Assembly (NCBI RefSeq): GCF_014287955.1
Contig: NZ_JACOPD010000009.1
Span: 1-64,000 of the forward strand
Direction of reading: 5' to 3'
DNA from: Lachnospira hominis (ex Liu et al. 2021)
GTDB taxonomy: Bacteria > Bacillota > Clostridia > Lachnospirales > Lachnospiraceae
DNA: 64,000 bases
The position numbers and the translations under genes were made by a program. Positions 26,207-34,911 of the stretch are shown piece after piece; positions within the stretch are counted from its first letter, which is position 1, and every line of letters begins with the position of its first letter. Under the pieces are notes generated by a model. It ran no database searches. It saw only the letters and a list, made by a program, of their open reading frames with translations, and was not told the origin of the DNA.

Positions 26207-27253
26207 ATGATTAATTACAAAAATATATTAAATTTATCCAATGATGTATATGGTAGCTTTCAAGATGATTTATCTAGAGATATTTATATGGCACGTGTTA
26301 TGAATGGTCTTACATATGATTATAATTATATAACACGAATTACTGTGGATAATATAGATGTAATGGATAAATTAAGAAAAGATATTGAATCATATATAAG
26401 GGAAGGAAGAAAGCTTATACTTGATGGAGCAGGTTATTATGGAAAAAGTATAAAAATGACTTTGAATGATGTTAAATTTGAATGTTTTAGTGATAGAAAT
26501 TCACAAGAGAAGATGATAATGGGAATACCTGTGCTTTCAAGGAAAGAAGCGGTAGAAAAATATCCGGATGCGTTATTTATAGTAGATTCAATGGTTTATG
26601 CCAGACCAATAAAAACGGAATTAAAGCAGCTTGGCGTTGAACATATTCTTGATTTTGGAAGTTATCTTGGTAAGTATGGTAACGCACGGGATAATCAATA
26701 TTATGATGTTTTTAGATTTGGTGATGATGAAGTAATAGCAGATGTTGGATGCTTTGATTGTTATACAATGATACAATACTTTAAATATGGTAATAGTAAG
26801 TATAAAAAGATATATTCTTTTGAACCAGAACCACATCAATATGCACATTGTAAAGAAATAATTGAAAAAGGTGGATATCAGAATTGGGACATATATAATT
26901 ATGGAGTATATGATAATAATTCAAAATTATATTTTAGTTCAAACAGCAGCAGTACCAAGATAAGTAATGACGGCGATATAGAAGTTGATGTAATAAAACT
27001 TGATGATTTCTTCAAGGCACATGAAGCACCCACATTTATAAAGATGGATATAGAGGGAGCTGAGCTGGCTGCATTAAAGGGATGTGCAGAAACAATTAGC
27101 AGGTATAAACCTAAGCTGGCTATTTGTGTATATCATAAGCCGGAAGATATATTTGAAATTCCTGAATATATATTATCGCTTAATTCTGATTATAAAATGT
27201 ATTTAAGACATTATACAAATCTTGTTAATGAAACTGTGCTGTATTGCGAATGA
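26207..27253 (+). CDS. FkbM-family methyltransferase with N-terminal Rossmann-like module
   Basis: A 348-residue protein. The ATG at 26207 is spaced 10 bases from GGAG; ATGs at 26141 and 26198 are poorer choices. Residues ~68-150 are the accessory module (KLILDGAGYYGKSIKMTL, CFSDRNSQ, GIPVLS). An FkbM SAM-dependent methyltransferase domain follows: VIADVGCFDCYTMIQYF is motif I, IYSFEPEPHQYAHCK is motif II and FIKMDIEGAELAALKGC is the family's diagnostic segment. FkbM enzymes O-methylate sugars and related hydroxyls. It is the last gene before a ~450-base non-coding gap and closes this part of the island. Confidence 0.88.
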   Translation: MINYKNILNLSNDVYGSFQDDLSRDIYMARVMNGLTYDYNYITRITVDNIDVMDKLRKDIESYIREGRKLILDGAGYYGKSIKMTLNDVKFECFSDRNSQEKMIMGIPVLSRKEAVEKYPDALFIVDSMVYARPIKTELKQLGVEHILDFGSYLGKYGNARDNQYYDVFRFGDDEVIADVGCFDCYTMIQYFKYGNSKYKKIYSFEPEPHQYAHCKEIIEKGGYQNWDIYNYGVYDNNSKLYFSSNSSSTKISNDGDIEVDVIKLDDFFKAHEAPTFIKMDIEGAELAALKGCAETISRYKPKLAICVYHKPEDIFEIPEYILSLNSDYKMYLRHYTNLVNETVLYCE

Positions 27254-27700
27254 CATATTTAATGATAGAGTTATTATAGAATAATTGAAAAAGATATATT
27301 TGACTTTGTTAACAAATTGAATTTGTAGTTCAATATATATTATTGCAATATTTATAATTCTGTGATATTTTAATAAAAAGCAGTTTTCTATATTACCTGT
27401 ACGGTTGTTGTGTGGCTTGTATAATTGATGGTATTCTATATTTTGATGGTATCATTTTCAGGCACATGGCAATGGGGCGGTACAGGGTCTGTCTATCTTG
27501 GTTTTTGTCTGTATTTCATTGAAATTCTGCTTTTAAAATAAGGTATAAAGCAGGATTATTATATTTACATGGTTCATGCCTGTGTTTTACAGGATGCAAC
27601 AGTGTTTAGCCAGCATGGGATGTATTGCATAAGTGTATATTCAATGCTTAAAATATTAGTCATATTCCTGCTTTATCGGATAAGATAAGGAGAAGGAATT
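27254..27700 (+). promoter_or_regulatory. 447-base non-coding stretch with a long-range inverted repeat before rpn
   Basis: There is no convincing gene. A perfect 11-bp inverted repeat (27545-27555 with 27666-27676) brackets about 110 bases that include a smaller CCTGT/ACAGG hairpin, so the transcript ahead of the Rpn gene could fold into a closed structure just upstream of its AAGGAG site. An upstream 37-codon frame (27428-27541) ends in a hydrophobic stretch (SVYLGFCLYFIEILLLK) and could be the tail of a lost membrane protein. Confidence 0.4.
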
Positions 27701-28630
27701 ATGAATGGTAACAGAGAGTATAAGAGTGATGTGTTCAGCATGCTTATGGAAGACAAGAAGCGTGCACTTCAGCTTTATAATGTAATGAATGGTTCGTCGT
27801 ATGACAACCCGGATGATGTCGAGATTAAGACGCTTGACGGAGGAATATCCCTAACTGTAAGGAATGATGCAGCATTTGTGGTTGATGCAAGACTAAGCAT
27901 ATATGAACATCAGTCAACAGTGTGTCCTAATATGCCTGTGAGAAGCCTGATATATTTTACGACAATTTTATCGGATATGCTTAGCGGAAGAGGCGGAGAA
28001 GGCAGGGAAAGAAAGATAGGACGCAATTTGTATGGAAGAAAGCTTGTAAAGATTCCGGTACCACAGTTTGTAGTCTTTTATAATGGAGAAGAGAAGCAGC
28101 CGGAGGTACAGGAGTTAAAGCTATCAGATGCATATGAGAAGGCAACTGATGATCCAAGACTGGAATTAAAGTGCAAGGTGTATAATATCAATAATGGCAG
28201 GAATGAGGAGATAAGACATTCTTGCAGATGGCTTGATGAGTACATGATTTTTGTAAATAAGGTAAGGGAATTGCATTATGGAAGAACGGATGAAGACCTG
28301 CTTGTTGATATACAAATGGCAATAGATTATTGCATAGAGCATAATATATTAAGGGATTTCCTGATAAAACGAAGGAATGAGGTGACAAAGAGTATGAAGC
28401 TTGATTATACGTTTGACAGGCAGCTGGAACTTGAGAGGGAAGATGCGAGAGAGGAAGGATTCGAGGAAGGGCTTGAAGAGGGAAGAGAACAAGGACGTAG
28501 AGAAGAACGAGATATTGTTAATCAGTTGATTACATTGCTGTTATCTGATGAAAGAACAGAAGATTTGAAGAAATCTGCATCTGACAGGGAATATCAGATA
28601 CAGCTTTTAAAAGAGTATGGATTAATGTAA
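27701..28630 (+). mobile_element. Rpn family recombination-promoting nuclease/putative transposase
   Basis: A 309-residue protein of the Rpn/YhgA-like (PD-(D/E)XK) family. The core reads DVFSMLMEDKKRALQLYN, then LRNDAAFVVD-like and RLSIYEHQSTVCPNMPVR, where the ExQ of IYEHQS is the usual active-site element, followed by PVPQFVVFYNG. The C-terminus has an E/R-rich repeat (EEGFEEGLEEGREQGRREE) seen in many members. Family members of E. coli (RpnA) are DNA endonucleases that promote RecA-independent recombination; the widely spread clostridial copies are of uncertain role. A good AAGGAGAAGG site precedes it. It sits alone between two halves of the glycan island and may mark an insertion boundary. 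Confidence 0.88.
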
Positions 28631-28663
28631 TTTTATAAAATAGAATTAATATTTGCTAATGTA

Positions 28664-28697
28664 AACGCCTTTAGAGTATAATAGCTTTAAAGGCGTT
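28664..28697 (+). repeat. Inverted repeat between rpn and the next transferase gene
   Basis: A 10-bp perfect stem (28664-28673 AACGCCTTTA with 28688-28697) closes a 14-base loop. There is no T-tract after it on this strand, so it is a weak terminator candidate, or a leader hairpin for the gene at 28720. Confidence 0.5.
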
Positions 28698-28719
28698 AGG
28701 TTTATACGGAGGCATTAAG

Positions 28720-31083
28720 ATGCAGATTGAAGATATAGTAGCAAAGTTCTCAACAGGAATATTTGTCTGGTACAATTTTAAGGAAAATGCAGCAATTTTA
28801 TATTTGTATTTGATAAATAAAGACAAAGAAATAGAATCATTTCTTAAAAATAAAGGAAATGTAACATTATGTAACATAAAAAAGGGAAATGAAAATATTG
28901 ATGATGTTAAAAAATTTGATTATATTATTGGTGTTGATGTTTTAGAAGAGAGTGAATCGCCGGTAGAATTGCTTACATTTTGCAGGAATCATTTAAAGGA
29001 TGATGGCAGGCTTCTATTAGGAACAGAGAATAGGCTCGGAATTAAGTATTTTTGTGGGGACAGAGATCCATATACTAATCATAGTTTTGATGGAATTGAA
29101 GATTATAGAAGAATAACAGCAGCGGATAAGAAAGATATAGGTGGAAGATGTTATTCCAGAGCAGAACTTAATGATATGTTATGTATGGCAGGGTTTTGTA
29201 ATGACAAGTTTTATTCAGTTATGCCGAATTTGAAAGAGGCACAGCTTATATATGCTGATGGTTATACACCGGTTGAAGATCTGGCAATCAGATATTTCCC
29301 TTTTTATAATTATCCTGACAGTGTTTTTCTGGATGAGCGTTTTATGTATAAGGATTTGGCTGATAATGATTTATTTCATACAATGGCTAACTCATATTTT
29401 ATTGAATGTAGTCCTGATGGAAAGTTTGATGAGACGATGCATGTAACGCTTTCACTTGACCGTGGAGAGGAAAATGCTTTGGTTACAGGAATATATGAGC
29501 ATGATGGAATAAGGGGCGTTTATAAAAAGGCTGTATATTCCGAAGGAATGAAGAAATTGTATGAAATGCAGGATAATCTTGATGAATTGCGGAGAAGAGG
29601 TATTAGTGTCGTTCAATCTAAGATTGAAAACGACAAATTTGTAATGCCATACGTAGACAAGCCTGTTGCATTGGTTGCGTTAAGAGAAATTGCAAAGAAA
29701 GATAAAGAAGCATTTTTTGATGCATTGAATGATTTGTATGAATTGATATTATCATCATCCGAGCATACAGATATTGTGAATGAAAAGGACAGGAATAGTG
29801 CCAATGGGAAAGATATGGGAGTTATCCTTTCAAAGGGATATATTGATATGGTGGCACTTAACTGTTTTTATGATGAGACGATAGAAGAACCGAAGAAAAG
29901 ATTTATATTTTATGACCAGGAGTTTTATTTTGAAAACTGTCCGGCTAAAGCTATATTTTATCGTTCAGTAACAGTTATATATGATGGTGCTGATATGGAA
30001 TTTGAAAGACTGATTCCAAGAAAAGAGGTACTTGAAAGATTCGACCTTGCAGAGCTTGAAGAATTGTGGCAGCGTATATCCTACAGATTTACAAGCGAAT
30101 TACGTAATGAAAAGGAATTACAGCTTTATAAACAGGAAAGAACGTGTGACGCAAGAGTAGTCTACAGTAACAGGGAAAAGATTAATTACAGTGCCTCTGA
30201 TTATCAGGAAATATTTGTTGACATTTTCAAAGGACTTGACGATAAAACGAAAGATGGAAATAATAAAAAACTTGTTCTTTTTGGTTCGGGCAATTTTACA
30301 AAAAGATTTCTTGATGAATTTGCAGGTTGTTACGATATTTTTTCGATTATAGATAACAATCAGTCGAAATGGGGAACAATGATGGATAATGTACCGGTTA
30401 ATTCTCCTGATGTTTTAAGAGATATAGATTCTGATGAACTTCATTTGATTATTTGTATAAAAAAATATTATGGTGTTGTAAAGCAGTTAAAGGAAATGGG
30501 GATTTCAAAGTATCATATATATGACCCTTCAAATGAATATCCGAATAAAAGAAGAGAGATTGCACAAAAACGTGCGGCAGGCATGATTGCTGAGAATTCA
30601 GGAAATACTGGCACTGATGGAGAAAATGAGAAAAAACCGTATAATATAGGTTATATAGCTGGTGTTTTTGACCTTTTTCATATCGGACATCTTAATATGT
30701 TTAAAAGAGCAAAAGAACAGTGCAACTATCTGATTGTCGGGGTCGTGTCAGATGAGGGGGTAAGGCTTAATAAGCAGGCTGAGCCGTTTGTTCCGTTTGA
30801 AGAAAGAATTGAAATGGTGCGTTCATGCCGTTATGTTGATGAGGCTGTAAAGCTTCCGCTTAATTTTTGTGGAACACAGGATATGTATAAAGTGTATCAT
30901 TTTGATGTTCAGTTTTCAGGAAGTGATTATGAGCATGATGCGTATTGGATTGCTCAGAAGGAGTTTCTTGAAGAGCATGGTTCAACAATGGTATTTTTCC
31001 CATATACACAGAGTACAAGCTCTACGAAGCTGAAGAAAGCTATTAATGCAAAGATAAAAGAGTATGGTTTATACGAGGAGTGA
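28720..31083 (+). CDS. Four-domain protein: methyltransferase-like, kinase-like, Rossmann-like module and cytidylyltransferase
   Basis: A 787-residue protein. Residues 1 to ~190 resemble a class I methyltransferase lacking a clear motif I (DVLEESESPVELLTFCRNHL, then DGRLLLGTENRLGIKYFCG). Residues ~250-470 look like a small-molecule kinase-type fold: GVYKKAVYSEGMKKL, FVMPYVDKP, and RFIFYDQEFYF with a D-x-E pair where metal would bind; this is a tentative reading. Residues ~517-610 are the accessory module (LVLFGSGNFTKRFL, SIIDNNQSKWG). Residues ~640-787 are a cytidylyltransferase of the TagD/ethanolamine-phosphate type (GVFDLFHIGH, QSTSSTKLKKAI). If the kinase reading is right, one polypeptide could phosphorylate an alcohol and then CTP-activate it. 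GGAGG lies seven bases before the start. Confidence 0.72.
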   Translation: MQIEDIVAKFSTGIFVWYNFKENAAILYLYLINKDKEIESFLKNKGNVTLCNIKKGNENIDDVKKFDYIIGVDVLEESESPVELLTFCRNHLKDDGRLLLGTENRLGIKYFCGDRDPYTNHSFDGIEDYRRITAADKKDIGGRCYSRAELNDMLCMAGFCNDKFYSVMPNLKEAQLIYADGYTPVEDLAIRYFPFYNYPDSVFLDERFMYKDLADNDLFHTMANSYFIECSPDGKFDETMHVTLSLDRGEENALVTGIYEHDGIRGVYKKAVYSEGMKKLYEMQDNLDELRRRGISVVQSKIENDKFVMPYVDKPVALVALREIAKKDKEAFFDALNDLYELILSSSEHTDIVNEKDRNSANGKDMGVILSKGYIDMVALNCFYDETIEEPKKRFIFYDQEFYFENCPAKAIFYRSVTVIYDGADMEFERLIPRKEVLERFDLAELEELWQRISYRFTSELRNEKELQLYKQERTCDARVVYSNREKINYSASDYQEIFVDIFKGLDDKTKDGNNKKLVLFGSGNFTKRFLDEFAGCYDIFSIIDNNQSKWGTMMDNVPVNSPDVLRDIDSDELHLIICIKKYYGVVKQLKEMGISKYHIYDPSNEYPNKRREIAQKRAAGMIAENSGNTGTDGENEKKPYNIGYIAGVFDLFHIGHLNMFKRAKEQCNYLIVGVVSDEGVRLNKQAEPFVPFEERIEMVRSCRYVDEAVKLPLNFCGTQDMYKVYHFDVQFSGSDYEHDAYWIAQKEFLEEHGSTMVFFPYTQSTSSTKLKKAINAKIKEYGLYEE

Positions 31084-31094
31084 TTTTTAAAGTA

Positions 31095-32270
31095 ATGCGT
31101 TTTGTTTTATTTTATTCAGATGTAGAGTCGTTTAATTATTTTACAGATAGAATTGTTGAGGAATTAAATAAAAAGAATCATGAATGTTTTGTACTTGATT
31201 TGCGTGATATGTCACGATCAGGAGAACATTCATTTGAAAGATTTAATTCGTTCCTTGAAAAAAAAGCTGATGCGGCAATAGCATTTGATGGTTTGGGAAT
31301 AAAGGACAGGATATTTGTTGAACTGTGGGATTCCATGAATACATTGGCAATTAATATTCTTATGGATCACCCATTAAGATTTCATCCAACAATGTTAAGA
31401 CATCCTAGGAGGTACATACAGTTTTGTTGTGATAGAAATCATGTGGAATATGTAAAAAAATATTTTGGTGAGAGTGTGGCTGATGTAAGATTTATGCCTC
31501 ATGCCGGTACATATATGGGTGAGCCTGATTTGGAAAATTACGAAAAAAGACCATATGATGTTTTGTTTTCAGGAACTTTTTATGAACCACATATATATCT
31601 TGAACAGATAGATGAGATGTTTAGTGATAATGAACTTATAAAGATGTTTTATCATAATCTTGCAGATTATATGACTGACAGGAATGAAGTGTCTACAGAG
31701 CAGGCAGTGGTTGATGTTATGGATTTGATGAGATTGATTATGTCTGAAAAACAGGTGATACAGCTCTTCAGGTTTGCAGAGCCTGTTGACTGGCTTGCGA
31801 GAATGTATTATAGAAAGCAGATTGTACAGGTGATTGCAGATTCAGGTATTGATATATGGCTTCTGGGGCGTGGATGGGAGAATCATCCTGCTGCTATGCT
31901 TGACAATGTACATATTATCAATGACAGAATACCGTTTAAAGATACACTTCCGGTTATGGCAAAGGCAAAGATTAATCTTAATATTATGCCGTGGTTTAAA
32001 GATGGAACACATGACAGAATATTTAATATTTTATTGCAAGGCTCACTTCCTCTTACAGATAAAAGCAAATGGCTCGAAGATAATTTCACTGATGATGAAA
32101 ATATTGTATTTTATGATTTGAATGAGTTGGACAGTATTCCTGAAATAATAAAAAACTATCTTGATAATCCGGAAAAATCAAAAGAGATTATTAAAAATGG
32201 TTTTAATGAAGTTGCTGATAAATATACATGGACACAGATAACGGAGCAGATTCTTGCGTGTATAGAATAA
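31095..32270 (+). CDS. CgeB-like (DUF3880) glycosyltransferase
   Basis: A 391-residue protein of the CgeB/DUF3880 group of GT-B-like transferases. Features include an opening MRFVLFYSDVESFN, a mid-protein AINILMDHPLRFH, a DVLFSGTFYEP domain junction and the C-terminal KINLNIMPWFKDGTHDRIFN that corresponds to the conserved INLN...R segment of the family. The ATG at 31095 fits relatives better than a GTG at 31080 that overlaps the preceding stop, although GAGGAG is 14 bases away. CgeB proteins take part in spore or flagellar surface glycosylation. It resembles the C-terminal half of the protein at 39010 most closely. Confidence 0.75.
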   Translation: MRFVLFYSDVESFNYFTDRIVEELNKKNHECFVLDLRDMSRSGEHSFERFNSFLEKKADAAIAFDGLGIKDRIFVELWDSMNTLAINILMDHPLRFHPTMLRHPRRYIQFCCDRNHVEYVKKYFGESVADVRFMPHAGTYMGEPDLENYEKRPYDVLFSGTFYEPHIYLEQIDEMFSDNELIKMFYHNLADYMTDRNEVSTEQAVVDVMDLMRLIMSEKQVIQLFRFAEPVDWLARMYYRKQIVQVIADSGIDIWLLGRGWENHPAAMLDNVHIINDRIPFKDTLPVMAKAKINLNIMPWFKDGTHDRIFNILLQGSLPLTDKSKWLEDNFTDDENIVFYDLNELDSIPEIIKNYLDNPEKSKEIIKNGFNEVADKYTWTQITEQILACIE

Positions 32271-32331
32271 GTTATGTGATTAATTTTGGAAATTAATCAA
32301 TAAATATAAAACATGGAGGTTAAAAATCTAT

Positions 32332-34893
32332 ATGAATATTCATACAAAACATGAAATTTTAAAAATAATACAGAACGTGAAAAATATTCATATTAATCTG
32401 CATGTATTAAATAACAATGAATATATTAATTCTTTAACACAATGTCAGGAATATGCAGTCAATATTGGAAATATCATTGAAAACAGTGATTGCAATGATA
32501 AAAATATTGTTCCGCTTCTTGAAAATTATTGTGAAGTTTTGTATGAATTGTCTCTTATTAATCCGGCAAGTGAAAGAATATATAAAATAAAATTAATTGA
32601 TGATTTAATTAATAATGTTGAGAGTTTAATTGGGAAAATTGCAGGAAAATACAGAATTGTATTTCTTCCATATAAAGCCCAGATGTGGGATGCACTTGAG
32701 AGCGTCTGGCTTGCGGCTAAAGATGATGACAGATGTGAGTGTGATGTGATTCCGATACCATATTTTGAATTTGATAAACGAAAAAATGAATGGCATCTTG
32801 CGTATGACGGAAATGAATTTCCATCATATGTCCCAATTACGCCGTATCAGACTTATAGCATACGTGAGTTAAAACCGGATGCTGCATACATACATTATCC
32901 ATATGACGGCAGTAATACAGTAACGAGAATCCACCCGGCATATTATTCTGATGAACTAAAAAAATATGTAAATAAATTAATATATATTCCTTATTATGTA
33001 ACGGCCGGGGCAATTTCGGAAAATCATAAGTATTTTCCTGTTTATAAAAATATGGACTATTTTATTGTACAGTCTGAATTTTTTAAGCGTTCTTGTACCG
33101 GAGTATTTTACTACGATAAAATAATTCCACTTGGTTCCCCTAAGATTGATTCAGTAGTTAATAAGTGTAAAAACGAAAAGAATATTCCTGATGAATGGAA
33201 GAAAATATTAAATAATAGAAAAGTTTTAATGCTTAATACAACAATAGGCGACATTTTGTGTTATAAAGGTGTTCTTATAAAAAAATTACAGCATTTTTTT
33301 GAACTTATAGCACAAAGAAAAGATATTGCTTTAATCTGGAGACCGCATCCGCTTACTGAAGCAACGATTAAGTCAATGCGGATAGAGATTTATGAAAGTT
33401 ATATAGAATTAAAACGATATTTTATGGATAATGAAATTGGTGTGTTTGATACTACACCTGATATTGCATATACGATTGCTATAAGCGACGGATATATAGG
33501 CTCGGATGGAAGCTCGGTTATTAATATGTTCAGTGCTGCCGGAAAGCCGGTGTTTATATTTAATGATTTAATATTTAATGAATTTTCTGAAAATGAAAAA
33601 AGAAATCTAAGAATTATTAATATGGTTGTTAAAGAAAATGAATTGTATTTTGTTGCAGATTCATTTAGTGGGATATTCAGATTTGATATTACAAATTTCA
33701 AGGATACAGATAGTAATTATATAGGGGAAGTGATTGATAATTCCGAACACAGATGGCAGCAGCCATATGGATATATATGTACACAGCATGATGATGTATA
33801 TATAGCATCAGTATACAGTGACTATATTACAAAATATGATGGTACTAATTATAAAACATTTATATGTAATGAAAAATATGATGCGAGAGCATTGGGACAA
33901 ATGAAATTGTGTGATAATTTTCTTGTGTTTTTGCCTTATGAGGGATTTGATATATGGAAATATGATACTCTGACAGGAGAATGGACGGTTGATAAGATAA
34001 CAATTTTAAATCTGTATAAAAATCTTGGAACAGCGGCATATGGAAATATAGCTTATAGCTGCGTATATTTTAATGGGTATTTATGGATAGTAACAGGCTG
34101 TTCGGATTATTTATTAAAATATAATGTCAATACCGGTGAGAGTGAATTGCATAAAAATGGCGTAGATAAATATGTATATACCTATATAACAGCCGATGAA
34201 AATAGATTGTATCTCCTTGATAATATTAACAATATTATTGCAATAACAAATGATGGAATTGATTGTAGGGTAATCAAAATTCAAACATCACTTATAAAAA
34301 AATACTGGAATACAGAAAACGGAGAATTGTGTTTATTCAAAGCTGTTTTAAATGTTGGAAACTATATTGTGCTTATTCCGGCATTTTCAGACACATTTAT
34401 AAAAATAAATAAAATCACTGATGAGCAGAGTGCGATAAACACGCATTTTCTTGATAACTCAAACGGCTGTTTTAATGGATATAATCCGGAATATTCTTAT
34501 AGCACAGGTGCATTTGCGGCACTTAATAGTTATGAATTTATAGTGCAGCGTACATATGATGGAAAAGCAGCAGTTATTAATGTTGATGATATTAATACTG
34601 AAAATATTGAGTCGGGAAATTGCCGGGAATTTTACATTAAAATTTCAGATGCTGATTTAGAAAGAAAACAGAAAAATTCGGATGGATTCGAGAAAATGTG
34701 CAGTAATGGTTATTTCTGCCAGAAAGAGAGTATATATCTTTCAACAGAACAATTTCTAGATAGAATGGTGTCTGGTGACTGGAATGGAATTTTAGAGCGG
34801 CAGCAGGAATATGTGAATTCTCTTGCATTAAATCCTGGAACATGTGGTGAAAAAGTACATGAATTTGTTATGAATTCGTTAATAAAATGTTGA
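32332..34893 (+). CDS. TagB/TagF-like CDP-alcohol phosphotransferase with C-terminal beta-propeller-like repeats
   Basis: An 853-residue protein. An N-terminal helical region (to ~110) precedes a domain resembling CDP-glycerol glycerophosphotransferases: IVFLPYKAQMWDALES, LIYIPYYVTAG, LGSPKIDSV, IALIWRPHPLTEATI (the RPHP motif) and SDGYIGSDGSSVINMFSAAGKPVF (the donor-binding SDxxx..D.SS...KP stretch). From ~residue 430 six or so short repeats follow, each with a strand, an aromatic and a Y/F-K/R-Y/F-D/N turn (for example GIFRFD, YITKYD, DIWKYD, YLLKYN, TFIKIN), which looks like a beta-propeller. TagF-type enzymes polymerise glycerol phosphate; no membrane-anchoring segment is seen. The pairing with a propeller is unusual. 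AAATGGAGG lies upstream. Product of transfer is unknown. Confidence 0.75.
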   Translation: MNIHTKHEILKIIQNVKNIHINLHVLNNNEYINSLTQCQEYAVNIGNIIENSDCNDKNIVPLLENYCEVLYELSLINPASERIYKIKLIDDLINNVESLIGKIAGKYRIVFLPYKAQMWDALESVWLAAKDDDRCECDVIPIPYFEFDKRKNEWHLAYDGNEFPSYVPITPYQTYSIRELKPDAAYIHYPYDGSNTVTRIHPAYYSDELKKYVNKLIYIPYYVTAGAISENHKYFPVYKNMDYFIVQSEFFKRSCTGVFYYDKIIPLGSPKIDSVVNKCKNEKNIPDEWKKILNNRKVLMLNTTIGDILCYKGVLIKKLQHFFELIAQRKDIALIWRPHPLTEATIKSMRIEIYESYIELKRYFMDNEIGVFDTTPDIAYTIAISDGYIGSDGSSVINMFSAAGKPVFIFNDLIFNEFSENEKRNLRIINMVVKENELYFVADSFSGIFRFDITNFKDTDSNYIGEVIDNSEHRWQQPYGYICTQHDDVYIASVYSDYITKYDGTNYKTFICNEKYDARALGQMKLCDNFLVFLPYEGFDIWKYDTLTGEWTVDKITILNLYKNLGTAAYGNIAYSCVYFNGYLWIVTGCSDYLLKYNVNTGESELHKNGVDKYVYTYITADENRLYLLDNINNIIAITNDGIDCRVIKIQTSLIKKYWNTENGELCLFKAVLNVGNYIVLIPAFSDTFIKINKITDEQSAINTHFLDNSNGCFNGYNPEYSYSTGAFAALNSYEFIVQRTYDGKAAVINVDDINTENIESGNCREFYIKISDADLERKQKNSDGFEKMCSNGYFCQKESIYLSTEQFLDRMVSGDWNGILERQQEYVNSLALNPGTCGEKVHEFVMNSLIKC

Positions 34894-34911
34894 TTTTAGA
34901 AGGTGGCTTAT

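Noticed and set aside
31834..32121. A 95-codon plus-strand frame inside the CgeB-like gene at 31095
   Set aside because: It is an out-of-frame shadow of a conserved domain with no ribosome binding site.
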